Shown here: positions 1 to 12,697 of the stretch, piece by piece | Layout: every line of letters starts with the position of its first letter | Numbering within the stretch: position 1 is the stretch's first letter | Source of the DNA: Hydractinia symbiolongicarpus | Lineage: Eukaryota; Cnidaria; Hydrozoa; Anthoathecata; Hydractiniidae | Assembly: GCF_029227915.1 (NCBI RefSeq) | Contig: NC_079888.1 | Span: 21,122,001-21,186,000, forward strand | Direction of reading: 5' to 3' | Length of the DNA stretch: 64,000 bases | Program-made: the position numbers and the translations under genes | The notes under the pieces: generated by a model | The model's input: only the letters and a program-made list of their open reading frames with translations | Databases searched by the model: none | What the model was told of the DNA's origin: nothing

Positions 1-347
1 CAATCCTAGCCATTATCTTGCGCTGAAGAAATAGCGGCAGTTTCAAAAACTACATTTCATTGACTTTCTAACGGGGTCAGTCCGTTTGAGTTACAACGGT
101 TGGGTGACATATTCGTACCAACATATATTTAGCGATTTTTTTCTGATATTACTAGGTTGCATCGCTTTTAACTATGAAACGATTGACTGCGGGACTTAAT
201 TGAGCTAACTTTGAACTGTCACCTGATAAATGTGATAAAAAAGACAATTGGACTCCAAGAAAAAACATTCTTCTTAATTTGACATGATTGCCGAAACTCA
301 GCGATTACACTGGGCTCTGTGGTAGCGCTTCATTTAAGAATTATGAT

Positions 348-365
348 AAAAAAAGTCATTTTTTT
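348..365. repeat. A7-GTCA-T7 inverted repeat (example of one per monomer)
   Basis: Seven A (348-354), GTCA, then seven T (359-365) form a perfect self-complementary tract with a four-base loop. The same element ends nearly every monomer, with A-runs of about 4-8 and T-runs of about 5-8. Much of the 372-375 bp length variation comes from these runs. In one subfamily (roughly 11-27 kb) it is replaced by a weaker form, AATAAGTCATTTTTTAC. A/T runs of this kind bend DNA and disfavour nucleosomes; any role here is inference. Confidence 0.75.
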
Positions 366-375
366 ATTGTGGGAC

Positions 376-747
376 CAATCCTAGCCATTATCGCGCGCTG
401 AGGAAATTGCGACAGTTTCAAAAACTACATTTCATTGACTTTCTAACGGTGTCAGTCCGTTTGAGTTTCAACGGTTGTCTCACGTATTCGTACTAACATG
501 TATTTAGCGATATTTTTTTGATATTACTAGGTTGCATCGCTTTTAACAATGAAACGTTGACTGTGGGACTTAATTGAACTAACTTTGGACTGTGACCTGA
601 TAAATGTGATAAATGAGACAATTGGACTCCAAGAAATAACATTCTTCTTAATTTGATGTGATTGCCGGAACTCAGCGATTACACTGGGCTCTGTGGTAGC
701 GCTTCATTTAAGAATTAAGATAAAAATTCATTTTTTTATTGTGGGAC
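376..747. repeat. Reference satellite monomer (372 bp) and its landmarks
   Basis: This unit illustrates the family. In order it has the CAATCCTAGCC anchor, a GC-rich patch around 391-400 with alternating CG, an AGTTTCAAAAACT short dyad, the motif TTCTAACGGTGTCAGTCCG, the motif ATTCGTACTAACATG (usually ATTCGTACCAACATG), GATATT..GATATTACTAGG, a TGTGGGACTTAATTG motif, TGATAAATGTGATAAATGAG, an MfeI-type CAATTG at 619-624, CTCAGCGATTACACTGGG, GGTAGCGCTTC, and an A-run followed by a T-run before the next unit. Hand count gives C 64, G 73, 15 CpG. Phase is arbitrary because the repeat is circularly permutable. Confidence 0.95.
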
Positions 748-1747
748 CAATCCTAGCCAATATCTCGCGCTGAAGAAATAGCGGCAGTTTCAAAAACTAC
801 ATTTCATTGACTTTCTAACGGTGTCAGTCCGTTTGAGTTGCAACGGTTGTGTCACATATTCGTACCAACATGTGTTTAGCGATATTTTTTTGATATTACT
901 TGGTTGCATCGCTTTTAACAATGAAACGTTGACTGTGGGACTTAAATGAACTAACTTTGGACTGTGACCTGATAAATGTGATAAATGAGACAATTGGACT
1001 CCAAGAAATAACATTCTTCTTAATTTGACGTGATTGCCGGAACTCAGGGATTACACTGGGCTCTGTGGTAGCGCTTCATTTAAGAATTAAGACAAAAAAG
1101 TCATTTTTTTATTGTGGGACTAATCCTAGCCGTTATCGCGCGCTGAAGAAATGGCGACAATTTCAAAAACTACAGTTCATTGGCTTTCTAACGGTGTCAG
1201 TCCGTTTGAGTTACAACGGTTGGGTCACATATTCGTACCAACATATATTTAGCGATATTTTTCTGATATTACTAGGTTGCATCGCTTTTAACTATGAAAC
1301 GATTGACTGCGGGACTTAATTGAGCTAATTTTGAACAGTCACCTGATAAATGTGATAAAAGAGAAAATTGGACTCCAAGAAAAAACATTCTTCTTAATTT
1401 GACATGATTGTCGAAACTCAGCGATTACACTGGGCTCTGTGGTAGCGCTTCATTCAAGAATTAAGATAAAAAGTCATTTTTTTAATGTGGGACCAATCCT
1501 AGCCAATATATCGCGCTGAAGAAATAGCGGCAGTTTCAAAAACTACATTTCATTGACTTTCTAACGGTGTCAGTCCATTTGAGTTACAACGGTTGTGTCA
1601 CATATTCGTACCAACATGTATTTAGCAATATTATTTTGATATTACTAGGTTGCATCGCTTTTACCAATGAAACGTTGACTGTGGGACTTAATTGAGCTAA
1701 CTTTGAACTGTCACCTGATAAATGTGATAAATGAGACAATTGGACTC

Positions 1748-1765
1748 CAAGAAATAACATTCTTG
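1748..1765. repeat. Short dyad CAAGAA-ATAACA-TTCTTG (example)
   Basis: A perfect 6-bp inverted repeat with a six-base loop. It is complete in monomers carrying ATTCTTGTTAA. Monomers carrying ATTCTTCTTAA keep only five pairs. It is conserved in position across the array but too short to claim function. Confidence 0.45.
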
Positions 1766-2989
1766 TTAATTTGACGTGATTGCCGGAACTCAGCGATTAC
1801 ACTGGGCTCTGTGGTAGCGCTTCATTTAAGAATTAAGATTAAAAGTCATTTTTTTATTGTGGGACCAATCCTAGCCAATATCTCGCGCTGAAGAAATAGC
1901 GGCAGTTTCAAAAACTACATTTCATTGACTTTCTAACAGTGTCAGTCCGTTTGAGTTACAACGGTTGGGTCACATATTCGTACCAACATGTATTTAGCGA
2001 TATTTTTTTTGATATTACTAGGTTGCATCGCTTTTAACAATGAAACGTTGACTGTGGGACTTAATTGAACTAATTTTGGACTGTGACCTGATAAATGTGA
2101 TAAATGAGACAATTGGACTCCAAGAAATAACATTTTTCTTAATTTGACGTGATTGCCGAAACTCAGCGACTACACTGGGCTCTGGGGTAGCGCTTCATTT
2201 AAGAATTATGATAAAAAAAGTCAGTTTTTTATTGTGGGACCAATCCTAGCAATTATCGCGCGCTGATGAAATAGCGACAGTTTCAAAAACTACATTTCAT
2301 TGACTTTCTAACGGTGTCAGTCCGTTTGAGTTACAACGGTTGGGTCACATATTCGTACCAACATGTATTTAGCGATATTTTTCTGATATTACTAGGTTGC
2401 ATCGCTTTTAACAATGAAACGATTGACTGTGGAACTTAATTGAGCTAACTTTGGACTGTGAACTGATAAATGTGATAAAAAAGGCAATTGGACTCCAAGA
2501 AATAACATTCTTGTTAATTTGACGTGATTGCCGGAACTCAGCGGTTACACTGGGCACTGTTGTAGCTCTTCATTTAAAAATTAAGCTACAAAAAGTCATT
2601 TTTTTGCTGTGGGACCAATCCTAGCCATTATCTCGCGCTGAAGAAATAGCGGCAGTTTCAAAAACTACATTTCATTGACTTTCTGACGGGGTCAGTCCGT
2701 TTGGGTTACAACGGTTGGGTCACATATTCGTACCAACATATATTTAGCGATATTTTTCTGATATTACTAGGTTGCATCGCTTTTAACTATGAAACGATTG
2801 ACTGTGGGACTTAATTGAGCTAACTTTGAACTGTCACCAGATAAATGTGATAAAAGAGACAATTGGACTCCAAGAAAAAACATTCTTCTTAATTTGACAT
2901 GATTGCCGAATCTCAGCGATTACACTGGGCTCTGTGGTAGCGCTTCTTTTAAGAATTATGATAAAAAAGTCATTTTTTTATTGTGGGAC

Positions 2990-3734
2990 CAATCCTAGCC
3001 ATTATCGCGCGCCGAGGAAATAGCGACAGTTTCAAAAACTACATTTCATTGACTTTCTAACGGTGTCAGTCCGTTTGAGTTTCAACGGTTGTGTCACGTA
3101 TTCGTACCAACATGTATTTAGCGATATTTTTTTGATATTACTAGGTTGCATCGCTTTTAACAATGAAACGTTGACTGTGGGACTTAATTAAACTAACTTT
3201 GGACTGTGACCTGATAAATGTGATAAATGAGACAATTGGACTCCAAGAAATAACATTCTTCTTAATTTGATGTGATTGCCGGAACTCAGCGATTACACTG
3301 GGCTCTGTGGTAGCGCTTCATTTAAGAATAAAGATAAAAAGTCATTTTTTTATTGTGGAACCAATCCTAGCCAATATCTCGCACTGAAGAAATAGCGGCA
3401 GTTTCAAAAACTACATTTCATTGACTTTCTAACGGTGTCAGTCCGTTTGAGTTACAACGGTTGGGTCACATATTCGTACCAACATGTATTTAGCGATATT
3501 TTTTTGATATTACTAGGTTGCATCGCTTTTAACAATGAAACGTTGACTGTGGGACTTAAATGAACTAACTTTGGACTGTGACCTGATAAATGTGATAAAT
3601 GAGACAATTGGACTCCAAGAAATAACATTCTTCTTAATTTGACGTGATTGCCGGAACTCAGCCATTACACTGGGCTCTGTGGTAGCGCTTCATTTAAGAA
3701 TTAAGATAAAAAAGTCATTTTTTTATTGTGGGAC
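2990..3734. repeat. Two-monomer cassette, copy 1
   Basis: The first monomer carries the diagnostic GCGCGCCGAGG and TTAATTAAACTAAC variants and ends in AAGAATAAAGATAAAAAG. The second begins in the ATATCTCGC type. The same pair recurs at 5,228, 7,841 and 11,953. Confidence 0.8.
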
Positions 3735-5227
3735 CAATCCTAGCCGTTATTGCGCGCTGAAGAAATAGCGACAGTTTCAAACACTGCATTTCATTGACTT
3801 TCTAACGGTGTCAGTCCGTTTGAGTTACAACGGTTGGGTAACATATTCGTACCAACATATATTTAGCGATATTCTTCTGATATTACTAGGTTGCATCGCT
3901 TTTAACTATGAAACGATTGACTGTGGGACTTAATTGAGCTAAATTTGAACTGTCACCTGATAAATGTGACAAATGAGACAATTGGACTCCAAGAAATAAC
4001 ATTCTTCTTAATTTGACGTGATTGCCGGAACTCAGCGATTACACTGGGCTCTGTGGTAGCGCTTCATTTAAGAATTAAGATAAAAAGTCATTTTTTTATT
4101 GTGGGACCAATCCTAGCCAATATCTCGCGCTGAAGAAATAGCGGCAGTTTCAAAAACTACATTTCGTTGACTTTCTAACGGTGTCAGTCCGTTTGAGTTA
4201 CAACGGTTGTGTCACATATTCGTACCAACATGTATTTAGCGATACTTTTTTGATATTACTAGGTTGCATCGCTTTTAACAATGAAACGTTGACTGTGGGA
4301 CTTAAATGAACTAACTTTGGACTGTGACCTGATAAATGTGATAAATGAGACAATTGGACTCCAAGAAATAACATTCTTCTTAATTTGACGTGATTGCCGG
4401 AACTCAGCCATTACACTGGGCTCTGTGGTAGCGCTTCATTTAAGAATTAAGATAAAAAAGTCATTTTTTTATTGTGGGACCAATCCTAGCCGTTATCGCG
4501 CGCTGAAGAAATAGCGACAGTTTCAAACACTGCATTTCATTGACTTTCTAACGGTGTCAGTCCGTTTGAGTTACAACGGTTGGGTAACATATTCGTACCA
4601 ACATATATTTAGCGATATTTTTCTGATATTACTAGGTTGCATCGCTTTTAACTATGAAACGATTGACTGTGGGACTTAATTGAGCTAACTTTGAACTGTC
4701 ACCTGATAAATGTGCCAAATGAGACAATTGGACTCCAAGAAATAACATTCTTCTTAATTTGACGTGATTGCCGGAACTCAGCGATTACACTGGGCTCTGT
4801 GGTAGCGTTTCATTTAAGAATTAAGATAAAAAGTCATTTTTTTATTGTGGGACCAATCCTAGCAATATCTCGCGCTGAAGAAATTGCGGCAGTTTCAAAA
4901 ACTACATTTCATTGACTTTCTAACGGTGTCAGTCCGTTTGAGTTACAACGGTTGGGTCACATATTCGTACCAACATGTATTTAGCGATATTTTTTTGATA
5001 TTACTAGGTTGCATCGCTTTTAACTATGAAACGATTGACTGTGGGACTTAATTGAGCTAACTTTGAACTGTCACCTGATAAATGTGATAAAAGAGACAAT
5101 TGGACTCCAAGAAAAAACATTCTTCTTAATTTGACATGATTGCCGAAACTCAGCGATTACACTGGGCTCTGTGGTAGCGCTTCATTTAAGAATTATGATA
5201 AAAAAAGTCATTTTTTTATTGTGGGAC

Positions 5228-5972
5228 CAATCCTAGCCATTATCGCGCGCCGAGGAAATAGCGACAGTTTCAAAAACTACATTTCATTGACTTTCTAACG
5301 GTGTCAGTCCGTTTGAGTTTCAACGGTTGTGTCACGTATTCGTACCAACATGTATTTAGCGATATTTTTTTGATATTACTAGGTTGCATCGCTTTTAACA
5401 ATGAAACGTTGACTGTGGGACTTAATTAAACTAACTTTGGACTGTGACCTGATAAATGTGATAAATGAGACAATTGGACTCCAAGAAATAACATTCTTCT
5501 TAATTTGACGTGATTGCCGGAACTCAGCCATTACACTGGGCTCTGTGGTAGCGCTTCATTTAAGAATAAAGATAAAAAGTCATTTTTTTATTGTGGGACC
5601 AATCCTAGCCAATATCTCGCGCTGAAGAAATAGCGGCAGTTTCAAAAACTACATTTCATTGACTTTCTAACAGTGTCAGTCCGTTTGAGTTACAACGGTT
5701 GGGTCACATATTCGTACCAACATGTATTTAGCGATATTTTTTTGATATTACTAGGTTGCATCGCTTTTAACAATGAAACGTTGACTGTGGGACTTAAATG
5801 AACTAACTTTGGACTGTGACCTGATAAATGTGATAAATGAGACAATTGGACTCCAAGAAATAACATTCTTCTTAATTTGACGTGATTGCCGGAACTCAGC
5901 CATTACACTGGGCTCTGTGGTAGCGCTTCATTTAAGAATTAAGATAAAAAAGTCATTTTTTTATTGTGGGAC
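5228..5972. repeat. Two-monomer cassette, copy 2
   Basis: Starts 2,238 bp (six monomers) after copy 1 and shares GCGCGCCGAGG, TTAATTAAACTAAC and AAGAATAAAGATAAAAAG. It differs by ACGTGATTGCC in place of ATGTGATTGCC and by CAGCCATTACAC in the first monomer. Confidence 0.8.
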
Positions 5973-7229
5973 CAATCCTAGCCGTTATCGCGCGCTGAAG
6001 AAATAGCGACAGTTTCAAACACTGCATTTCATTGACTTTCTAACGGTGTCAGTCCGTTTGAGTTACAACTATTGTGTCACATATTCATACCAACATGTAT
6101 TTAGCGATATTTTTTTGATATTACTAGGTTGCATCGCTTTTAACAATGAAACGTTGACTGTGGGACTTAAATGAACTAACTTTGGACTGTGACCTGATAA
6201 ATGTGATAAATGACACAATTGGACTCCAAGAAATAACATTCTTCTTAATTTGACGTGATTGCCGGAACTCAGCCATTACACTGGGCACTGTGGTAGCGCT
6301 TCATTTAAAAATTAAGCTAAATAAAGTCATTTTTTTGCTGTGGGACCAATCCTAGCCATTATCTTGCGCTGAAGAAATAGCGGCAGTTTCAAAAACTACA
6401 TTTTATTGACTTTCTAACGGGGTCAGTCCGTTTGAGTTACAACGGTTGGGTCACATATTCGTACCAACATATATTTAGCGATATTTTTCTGATATTACTA
6501 GGTTGCATCGCTTTTAACTATGAAACGATTGACTGCGGGACTTAATTGAGCTAACTTTGAACTGTCACCTGATAAATGTGATAAAAGAGACAATTGGACT
6601 CCAAGAAAAAACATTCTTCTTAATTTGACATGATTGCCGAAACTCAGCGATTACACTGGGCTCTGTGGTAGCGCTTCATTCAAGAATTAAGATAAAAAGT
6701 CATTTTTTTAATGTGGGACCAATCCTAGCCAATATCTCGCGCTGAAGAAATAGCGGCAGTTTCAAAAATTACATTTCATTGACTTTCTAACGGTGTCAGT
6801 CCATTTGAGTTACAACGGTTGTGTCACATATTCGTACCAACATGTATTTAGCAATATTTTTTTGATATTACTAGGTTGCATCGCTTTTACCAATGAAACG
6901 TTGACTGTGGGACTTAAATGAACTAACTTTGGACTGTGACCTGATAAATGTGATAAATGAGACAATTGGACTCCAAGAAATAACATTCTTCTTAATTTGA
7001 CGTGATTGCCGGAACTCAGCGATTACACTGGGCTCTGTGGTAGCGCTTTATTTAAGAATTAAGATAAAAAAGTCATTTTTTTATTGTGGGACCAATCCTA
7101 GTCGTTATCGCGCGCTGAAGAAATAGCGACAGTTTCAAAAACTGCATTTCATTGACTTTCTAACGGTGTCAGTCCGTTTGAGTTACAACGGTTGGGTAAC
7201 ATATTCGTACCAACATATATTTAGCGATA

Positions 7230-8483
7230 TTTTTCTGATATTACTAGGTTGCATCGCTTTTAACTATGAAACGATTGACTGTGGGACTTAATTGAGCTAA
7301 CTTTGAACTGTCACCTGATAAATGTGACAAATGAGACAATTGGACTCCAAGAAATAACATTCTCCTTAATTTGACGTGATTGCCGGAACTCAGCGATTAC
7401 ACTGGGCTCTGTGGTAGCGTTTCATTTAAGAATTAAGATAAAAAGTCATTTTTTTATTGTGGGACCAATCCTAGCCAATATCTCGCGCTGAAGAAATAGC
7501 GGCAGTTTCAAAAACTACATTTCATTGACTTTCTAACGGTGTCAGTCCGTTTGAGTTACAACGGTTGGGTCACATATTCGTACCAACATGTATTTAGCGA
7601 TATTTTTTTGATATTACTAGGTTGCATCGCTTTTAACTATGAAACGATTGACTGTAGGACTTAATTGAGCTAACTTTGAACTGTCACCTGATAAATGTGA
7701 TAAAAGAGACAATTGGACTCCAAGAAAAAACATTCTTCTTAATTTGACATGATTGCCGAAACTCAGCGATTACACTGGGCTCTGTGGTAGCGCTTCATTT
7801 AAGAATTATGATAAAAAAAGTCATTTTTTTATTGTGGGACCAATCCTAGCCATTATCGCGCGCCGAGGAAATAGCGACAGTTTCAAAAACTACATTTCAT
7901 TGACTTTCTAACGGTGTCAGTCCGTTTGAGTTTCAACGGTTGTGTCACGTATTCGTACCAACATGTATTTAGCGATATTTTTTTGATATTACTAGGTTGC
8001 ATCGCTTTTAACAATGAAACGTTGACTGTGGGACTTAATTAAACTAACTTTGGACTGTGACCTGATAAATGTGATAAATGAGACAATTGGACTCCAAGAA
8101 ATAACATTCTTCTTAATTTGATGTGATTGCCGGAACTCAGCGATTACACTGGGCTCTGTGGTAGCGCTTCATTTAAGAATAAAGATAAAAAGTCATTTTT
8201 TTATTGTGGGACCAATCCTAGCCAATATCTCGCGCTGAAGAAATAGCGGCAGTTTCAAAAACTACATTTCATTGACTTTCTAACAGTGTCAGTCCGTTTG
8301 AGTTACAACGGTTGGGTCACATATTCGTACCAACATGTATTTAGCGATATTTTTTTGATATTATTAGGTTGCATCGCTTTTAACAATGAAACGTTGACTG
8401 TGGGACTTAAATGAACTAACTTTGGACTGTGACCTGATAAATGTGATAAATGAGACAATTGGACTCCAAGAAATAACATTCTT
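7230..8483. repeat. Segment duplicated at 11,342-12,595 (offset 4,112 bp)
   Basis: About 3.3 monomers match the later segment in order. Private differences include TGTAGGAC near 7,650 and TTATTAGG near 8,361 here, and CTAGATTGC near 11,730 in the partner. Similarity ends at about 8,483, where this copy has CTTGTTAAC and the partner has CTTCTTAAT. Confidence 0.7.
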
Positions 8484-8586
8484 GTTAACTTTACGTGATT
8501 GCCGGAACTCAGCGATTACACTGGGCACTGTGGTAGCGCTTCATTTAAAAATTAAGCTAAAAAAAGACATTTTGTTACTGCGGGAC
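7841..8586. repeat. Two-monomer cassette, copy 3
   Basis: Starts 2,613 bp (seven monomers) after copy 2 and has the same diagnostic variants. The tail of its second monomer is unusual (CTTGTTAACTTTACGTG near 8,482 and AAAGACATTTTGTTACTGCG near 8,563-8,582). This marks a switch to a different monomer type. Confidence 0.8.
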
Positions 8587-9439
8587 CTATCCTAGCCGTT
8601 AGCGCGCGCTAAAGAAATAGCGACAGTTTCAAGAACTACATTTCATTGACTTTCTAACGGTGTCAATCCGTTTGAGTTACAACGGTTGTGTCACATATTC
8701 GTACCAACATGTATTTAGCGATATTTTTTTGATAATACTAGGTTGCATCGCTTTTAACAATGAAACGATTGACTGTGGAACTTAATTGAGCTAACTTTGG
8801 ACTGTGAACTGATAAATGTGATAAATAAGGCAATTGGACTCCAAGAAATAACATTCTTGTTAATTTGACGTGATTGCCGGAACTCAGCGGTTACACTGGG
8901 CACTGTGGTAGCGCTTCATTTAAAAATTAAGCTAAAAAAAGTCATTTTTTTTGCTGTGGGACCAATCCTAGCCATTATCTTGCGCTGAAGAAATAGCGGC
9001 AGTTTCAAAAACTACATTTCATTGACTTTCTAACGGTGTCAGTCCGTTTGAGTTACAACGGTTGGGTCACATATTCGTACCAACATGTATTTAGCGATAT
9101 TTTTTTGATATTACTAGGTTGCATCGCTTTTAACTATGAAACGATTGACTGTGGGACTTAATTGAGCTAACTTTGAACTGTCACCTGATAAATGTGATAA
9201 AAGAGACAATTGGACTCCAAGAAAAAACATTCTTCTTAATTTGACATGATTGCCGAAACTCAGCGATTACACTGGGCTCTGTGGTAGCGCTTCATTTAAG
9301 AATTATGATAAAAAAAGTCATTTTTTTATTGTGGGACCAATCCTAGCCGTTATCGCGCGCTGAAGAAATAGCGACAGTTTCAAACACTGCATTTCATTGA
9401 CTTTCTAACGGTGTCAGTCCGTTTGAGTTACAACGGTTG

Positions 9440-11375
9440 TGTCACATATTCGTACCAACATGTATTTAGCGATATTTTTTTGATATTACTAGGTTGCATC
9501 GCTTTTAACAATGAAACGTTGACTGTGGGACTTAAATGAACTAACTTTGGACAGTGACCTGATAAATGTGATAAATGACACAATTGGACTCCAAGAAATA
9601 ACATTCTTCTTAATTTGACGTGATTGCCGGAACTCAGCCATTACACTGGGCTCTGTGGTAGCGCTTCATTTAAGAATTAAGATAAAAAAGTCATTTTTTT
9701 ATTGTCGGACCAATCCTAGCCGTTATCGCGCGCTGAAGAAATAGCGACAGTTTCAAACACTGCATTTCATTGACTTTCAAACGGTGTCAGTCCGTTTGAG
9801 TTACAACGGTTGGGTAACATATTCGTACCAACATGTATTTAGCGATATTTTTCTGATATTACTAGGTTGCATCGCTTTTAACTATGAAACGATTGACTGT
9901 GGGACTTAATTGAGCTAACTTTGAACTGTCACCTGATAAATGTGACAAATGAGACAATTGGACTCCAAGAAATAACATTCTTCTTAATTTGACGTGATTG
10001 CCGGAACTCAGCGATTACACTGGACTCTGTGGTAGCGTTTCATTTAAGAATTAAGATAAAAAGTCATTTTTTTATTGTGGGACCAATCCTAGCCAATATC
10101 TCGCGCTGAAGAAATAGCGGCAGTTTCAAAAACTACATTTCATTGACTTTCTAACGGTGTCAGTCCGTTTGAGTTACAACGGTTTGGTCACATATTCGTA
10201 CCAACATGTATTTAGCGATATTTTTTTGATATTACTAGGTTGCATCGCTTTTAACAATGAAACTTTGACTGTGGGACTTAATTGAACTAACTTTGGACTG
10301 TGACCTGATAAATGTGATAAAAGAGACAATTGGACTCCAAGAAATAACATTTTTCTTAATTTGACGTGATTGTCGGAACTCAGCGATTACACTGGGCTCT
10401 GTGGTAGCGCTTCATTTAAGAATTAAGATAAAAAAGTCATTTTTTTATTGTGGGACCAATCCTATCCGTTATCGCGCGCTGAAGAAATAGCGACAGTTTC
10501 AAAAACTGCATTTCATTGACTTTCTAACGGTGTCAGTCCGTTTGAGTTACAACGGTTGGGTAACATATTCGTACCAACATGTATTTAGCGATATTTTTCT
10601 GATATTACTAGGTTGCATCGCTTTTAACAATGAAACGATTGACTGTGGGACTTAATTGAGCTAACTTTGGTCTGTGACCTGATAAATGTGATAAATGAGA
10701 CAATTGGACTCCAAGAAATAACATTCTTGTTAATTTGACGTGATTGCCGGAACTCAGCGGTTACACTGGGCACTGTGGTAGCGCTTCATTTAAAAATCAA
10801 GCTAAAAAAAGTCATTTTTTTACTGTGGGACCTATCCTAGCCTTTAGCGCGCGTTGAAGAAAAAGTGACAGTTTCAAAAACTACATTTCATTGACTTTCT
10901 AACGGTGTCAGTCCGTTTGTGTTACAACGGTTGGGTCACATATTCGTACCAACATGTACTTAGCGATATTTTTCTGATATTACTAGGTTGCATCGCTTTT
11001 AACTATGAAACGATTGACTGTGGGACTTAATTGAGCTAACTTTGGACAGTCACCTGAAAAATGTGATAAATGAGACAATTGGACACCAAGAAATAACATT
11101 CTTCTTAATTTGACGTGATTGCCGGAACTCAGCGATTACACTGGCCGCTGTGGTAGCGCTTCATTTAAGAGTTTCGATAAATAAGTAATTTTTTACTGTG
11201 GGACCAATCCTATCCGTTATCGCGCGCTGAAGAAATAGCGACAGTTTCAAAAACTGCATTTCATTGACTTTCTAACGGTGTCAGTCCGTTTGAGTTACAA
11301 CGGTTGGGTAACATATTCGTTCCAACATGTATTTAGCGATATTTTTCTGATATTACTAGGTTGCATCGCTTTTAA
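9440..11375. repeat. Eight-monomer-spaced duplication, left copy (offset ~2,988 bp)
   Basis: Shares a run of rare variants with 12,427-14,363: TGGACTCTGTGG (10,021 and 13,008), AACGGTTTGGTCAC (10,185 and 13,173), TTTGGTCTGTGAC, GTCCGTTTGTGTTAC, and GAGTTTCGATAAATAAGTAA (near 11,169 and 14,157). Several single-base differences separate the copies, so this is older than the duplications at 22-28 kb and 55-59 kb. Confidence 0.75.
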
Positions 11376-11952
11376 CTATGAAACGATTGACTGTGGGACT
11401 TAATTGAGCTAATTTTGAACTGTCACCTGATAAATGTGACAAATGAGACAATTGGACTCCAAGAAATAACATTCTTCTTAATTTGACGTGATTGCCGGAA
11501 CTCAGCGATTACACTGGGCTCTGTGGTAGCGTTTCATTTAAGAATTAAGATAAAAAGTCATTTTTTTATTGTGGGACCAATCCTAGCCAATATCTCGCGC
11601 TGAAGAAATAGCGGCAGTTTCAAAAACTACATTTCATTGACTTTCTAACGGTGTCAGTCCGTTTGAGTTACAACGGTTGGGTCACATATTCGTACCAACA
11701 TGTATTTAGCGATATTTTTTTGATATTACTAGATTGCATCGCTTTTAACTATGAAACGATTGACTGTGGGACTTAATTGAGCTAACTTTGAACTGTCACC
11801 TGATAAATGTGATAAAAGAGACAATTGGACTCCAAGAAAAAACATTCTTCTTAATTTGACATGATTGCCGAAACTCAGCGATTACACTGGGCTCTGTGGT
11901 AGCGCTTCATTTAAGAATTATGATAAAAAAAGTCATTTTTTTATTGTGGGAC

Positions 11953-12697
11953 CAATCCTAGCCATTATCGCGCGCCGAGGAAATAGCGACAGTTTCAAAA
12001 ACTACATTTCATTGACTTTCTAACGGTGTCAGTCCGTTTGAGTTTCAACGGTTGTGTCACGTATTCGTACCAACATGTATTTAGCGATATTTTTTTGATA
12101 TTACTAGGTTGCATCGCTTTTAACAATGAAACGTTGACTGTGGGACTTAATTAAACTAACTTTGGACTGTGACCTGATAAATGTGATAAATGAGACAATT
12201 GGACTCCAAGAAATAACATTCTTCTTAATTTGATGTGATTGCCGGAACTCAGCGATTACACTGGGCTCTGTGGTAGCGCTTCATTTAAGAATAAAGATAA
12301 AAAGTCATTTTTTTATTGTGGGACCAATCCTAGCCAATATCTCGCGCTGAAGAAATAGCGGCAGTTTCAAAAACTACATTTCATTGACTTTCTAACAGTG
12401 TCAGTCCGTTTGAGTTACAACGGTTGGGTCACATATTCGTACCAACATGTATTTAGCGATATTTTTTTGATATTACTAGGTTGCATCGCTTTTAACAATG
12501 AAACGTTGACTGTGGGACTTAAATGAACTAACTTTGGACTGTGACCTGATAAATGTGATAAATGAGACAATTGGACTCCAAGAAATAACATTCTTCTTAA
12601 TTTGACGTGATTGCCGGAACTCAGCCATTACACTGGGCTCTGTGGTAGCGCTTCATTTAAGAATTAAGATAAAAAAGTCATTTTTTTATTGTGGGAC
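11953..12697. repeat. Two-monomer cassette, copy 4
   Basis: Starts 4,112 bp (eleven monomers) after copy 3 and carries the same diagnostic variants. It sits inside a longer segment, about 11,342-12,595, that matches 7,230-8,483 with a few substitutions. The cassette therefore travelled as part of a larger block. Confidence 0.8.

Larger units (their letters stand above)
1..9439. repeat. Array zone I: long-T-tract monomers with mixed higher-order order
   Basis: About 25 monomers. Most carry GGACCAATCCTAGCC with ATATCTCGCG, TTATCGCGCG or TTATCTCGCG after it, and AAGATAAAAAGTCATTTTTTTATTG before it. Two right-half types alternate: one with AAATAACATTCTTCTTAATT plus GACGTGATTGCCGG, the other with AAAAAACATTC plus GACATGATTGCCGAA. 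The pattern is not a regular higher-order repeat; neighbours are shuffled copies of a few types. The first monomer with GGACCTATCC, typical of the next zones, appears at about 8,587. No genes are present. Confidence 0.85.

Noticed and set aside
977-993. CENP-B box-like motif: the ATTCGTACCAACATGT element present in most monomers
   Set aside because: It matches the TTCG and the following A of the 17-bp box but has ATGT where CGGG is required, so the essential half is missing. At most a distant resemblance; the coordinates given are nominal because the motif recurs once per monomer.
1065-1319. Plus-strand open frame of 84 codons, with a similar short one at 16084-16269
   Set aside because: It lies across ordinary satellite sequence, is closed in neighbouring monomers, and has no family features.
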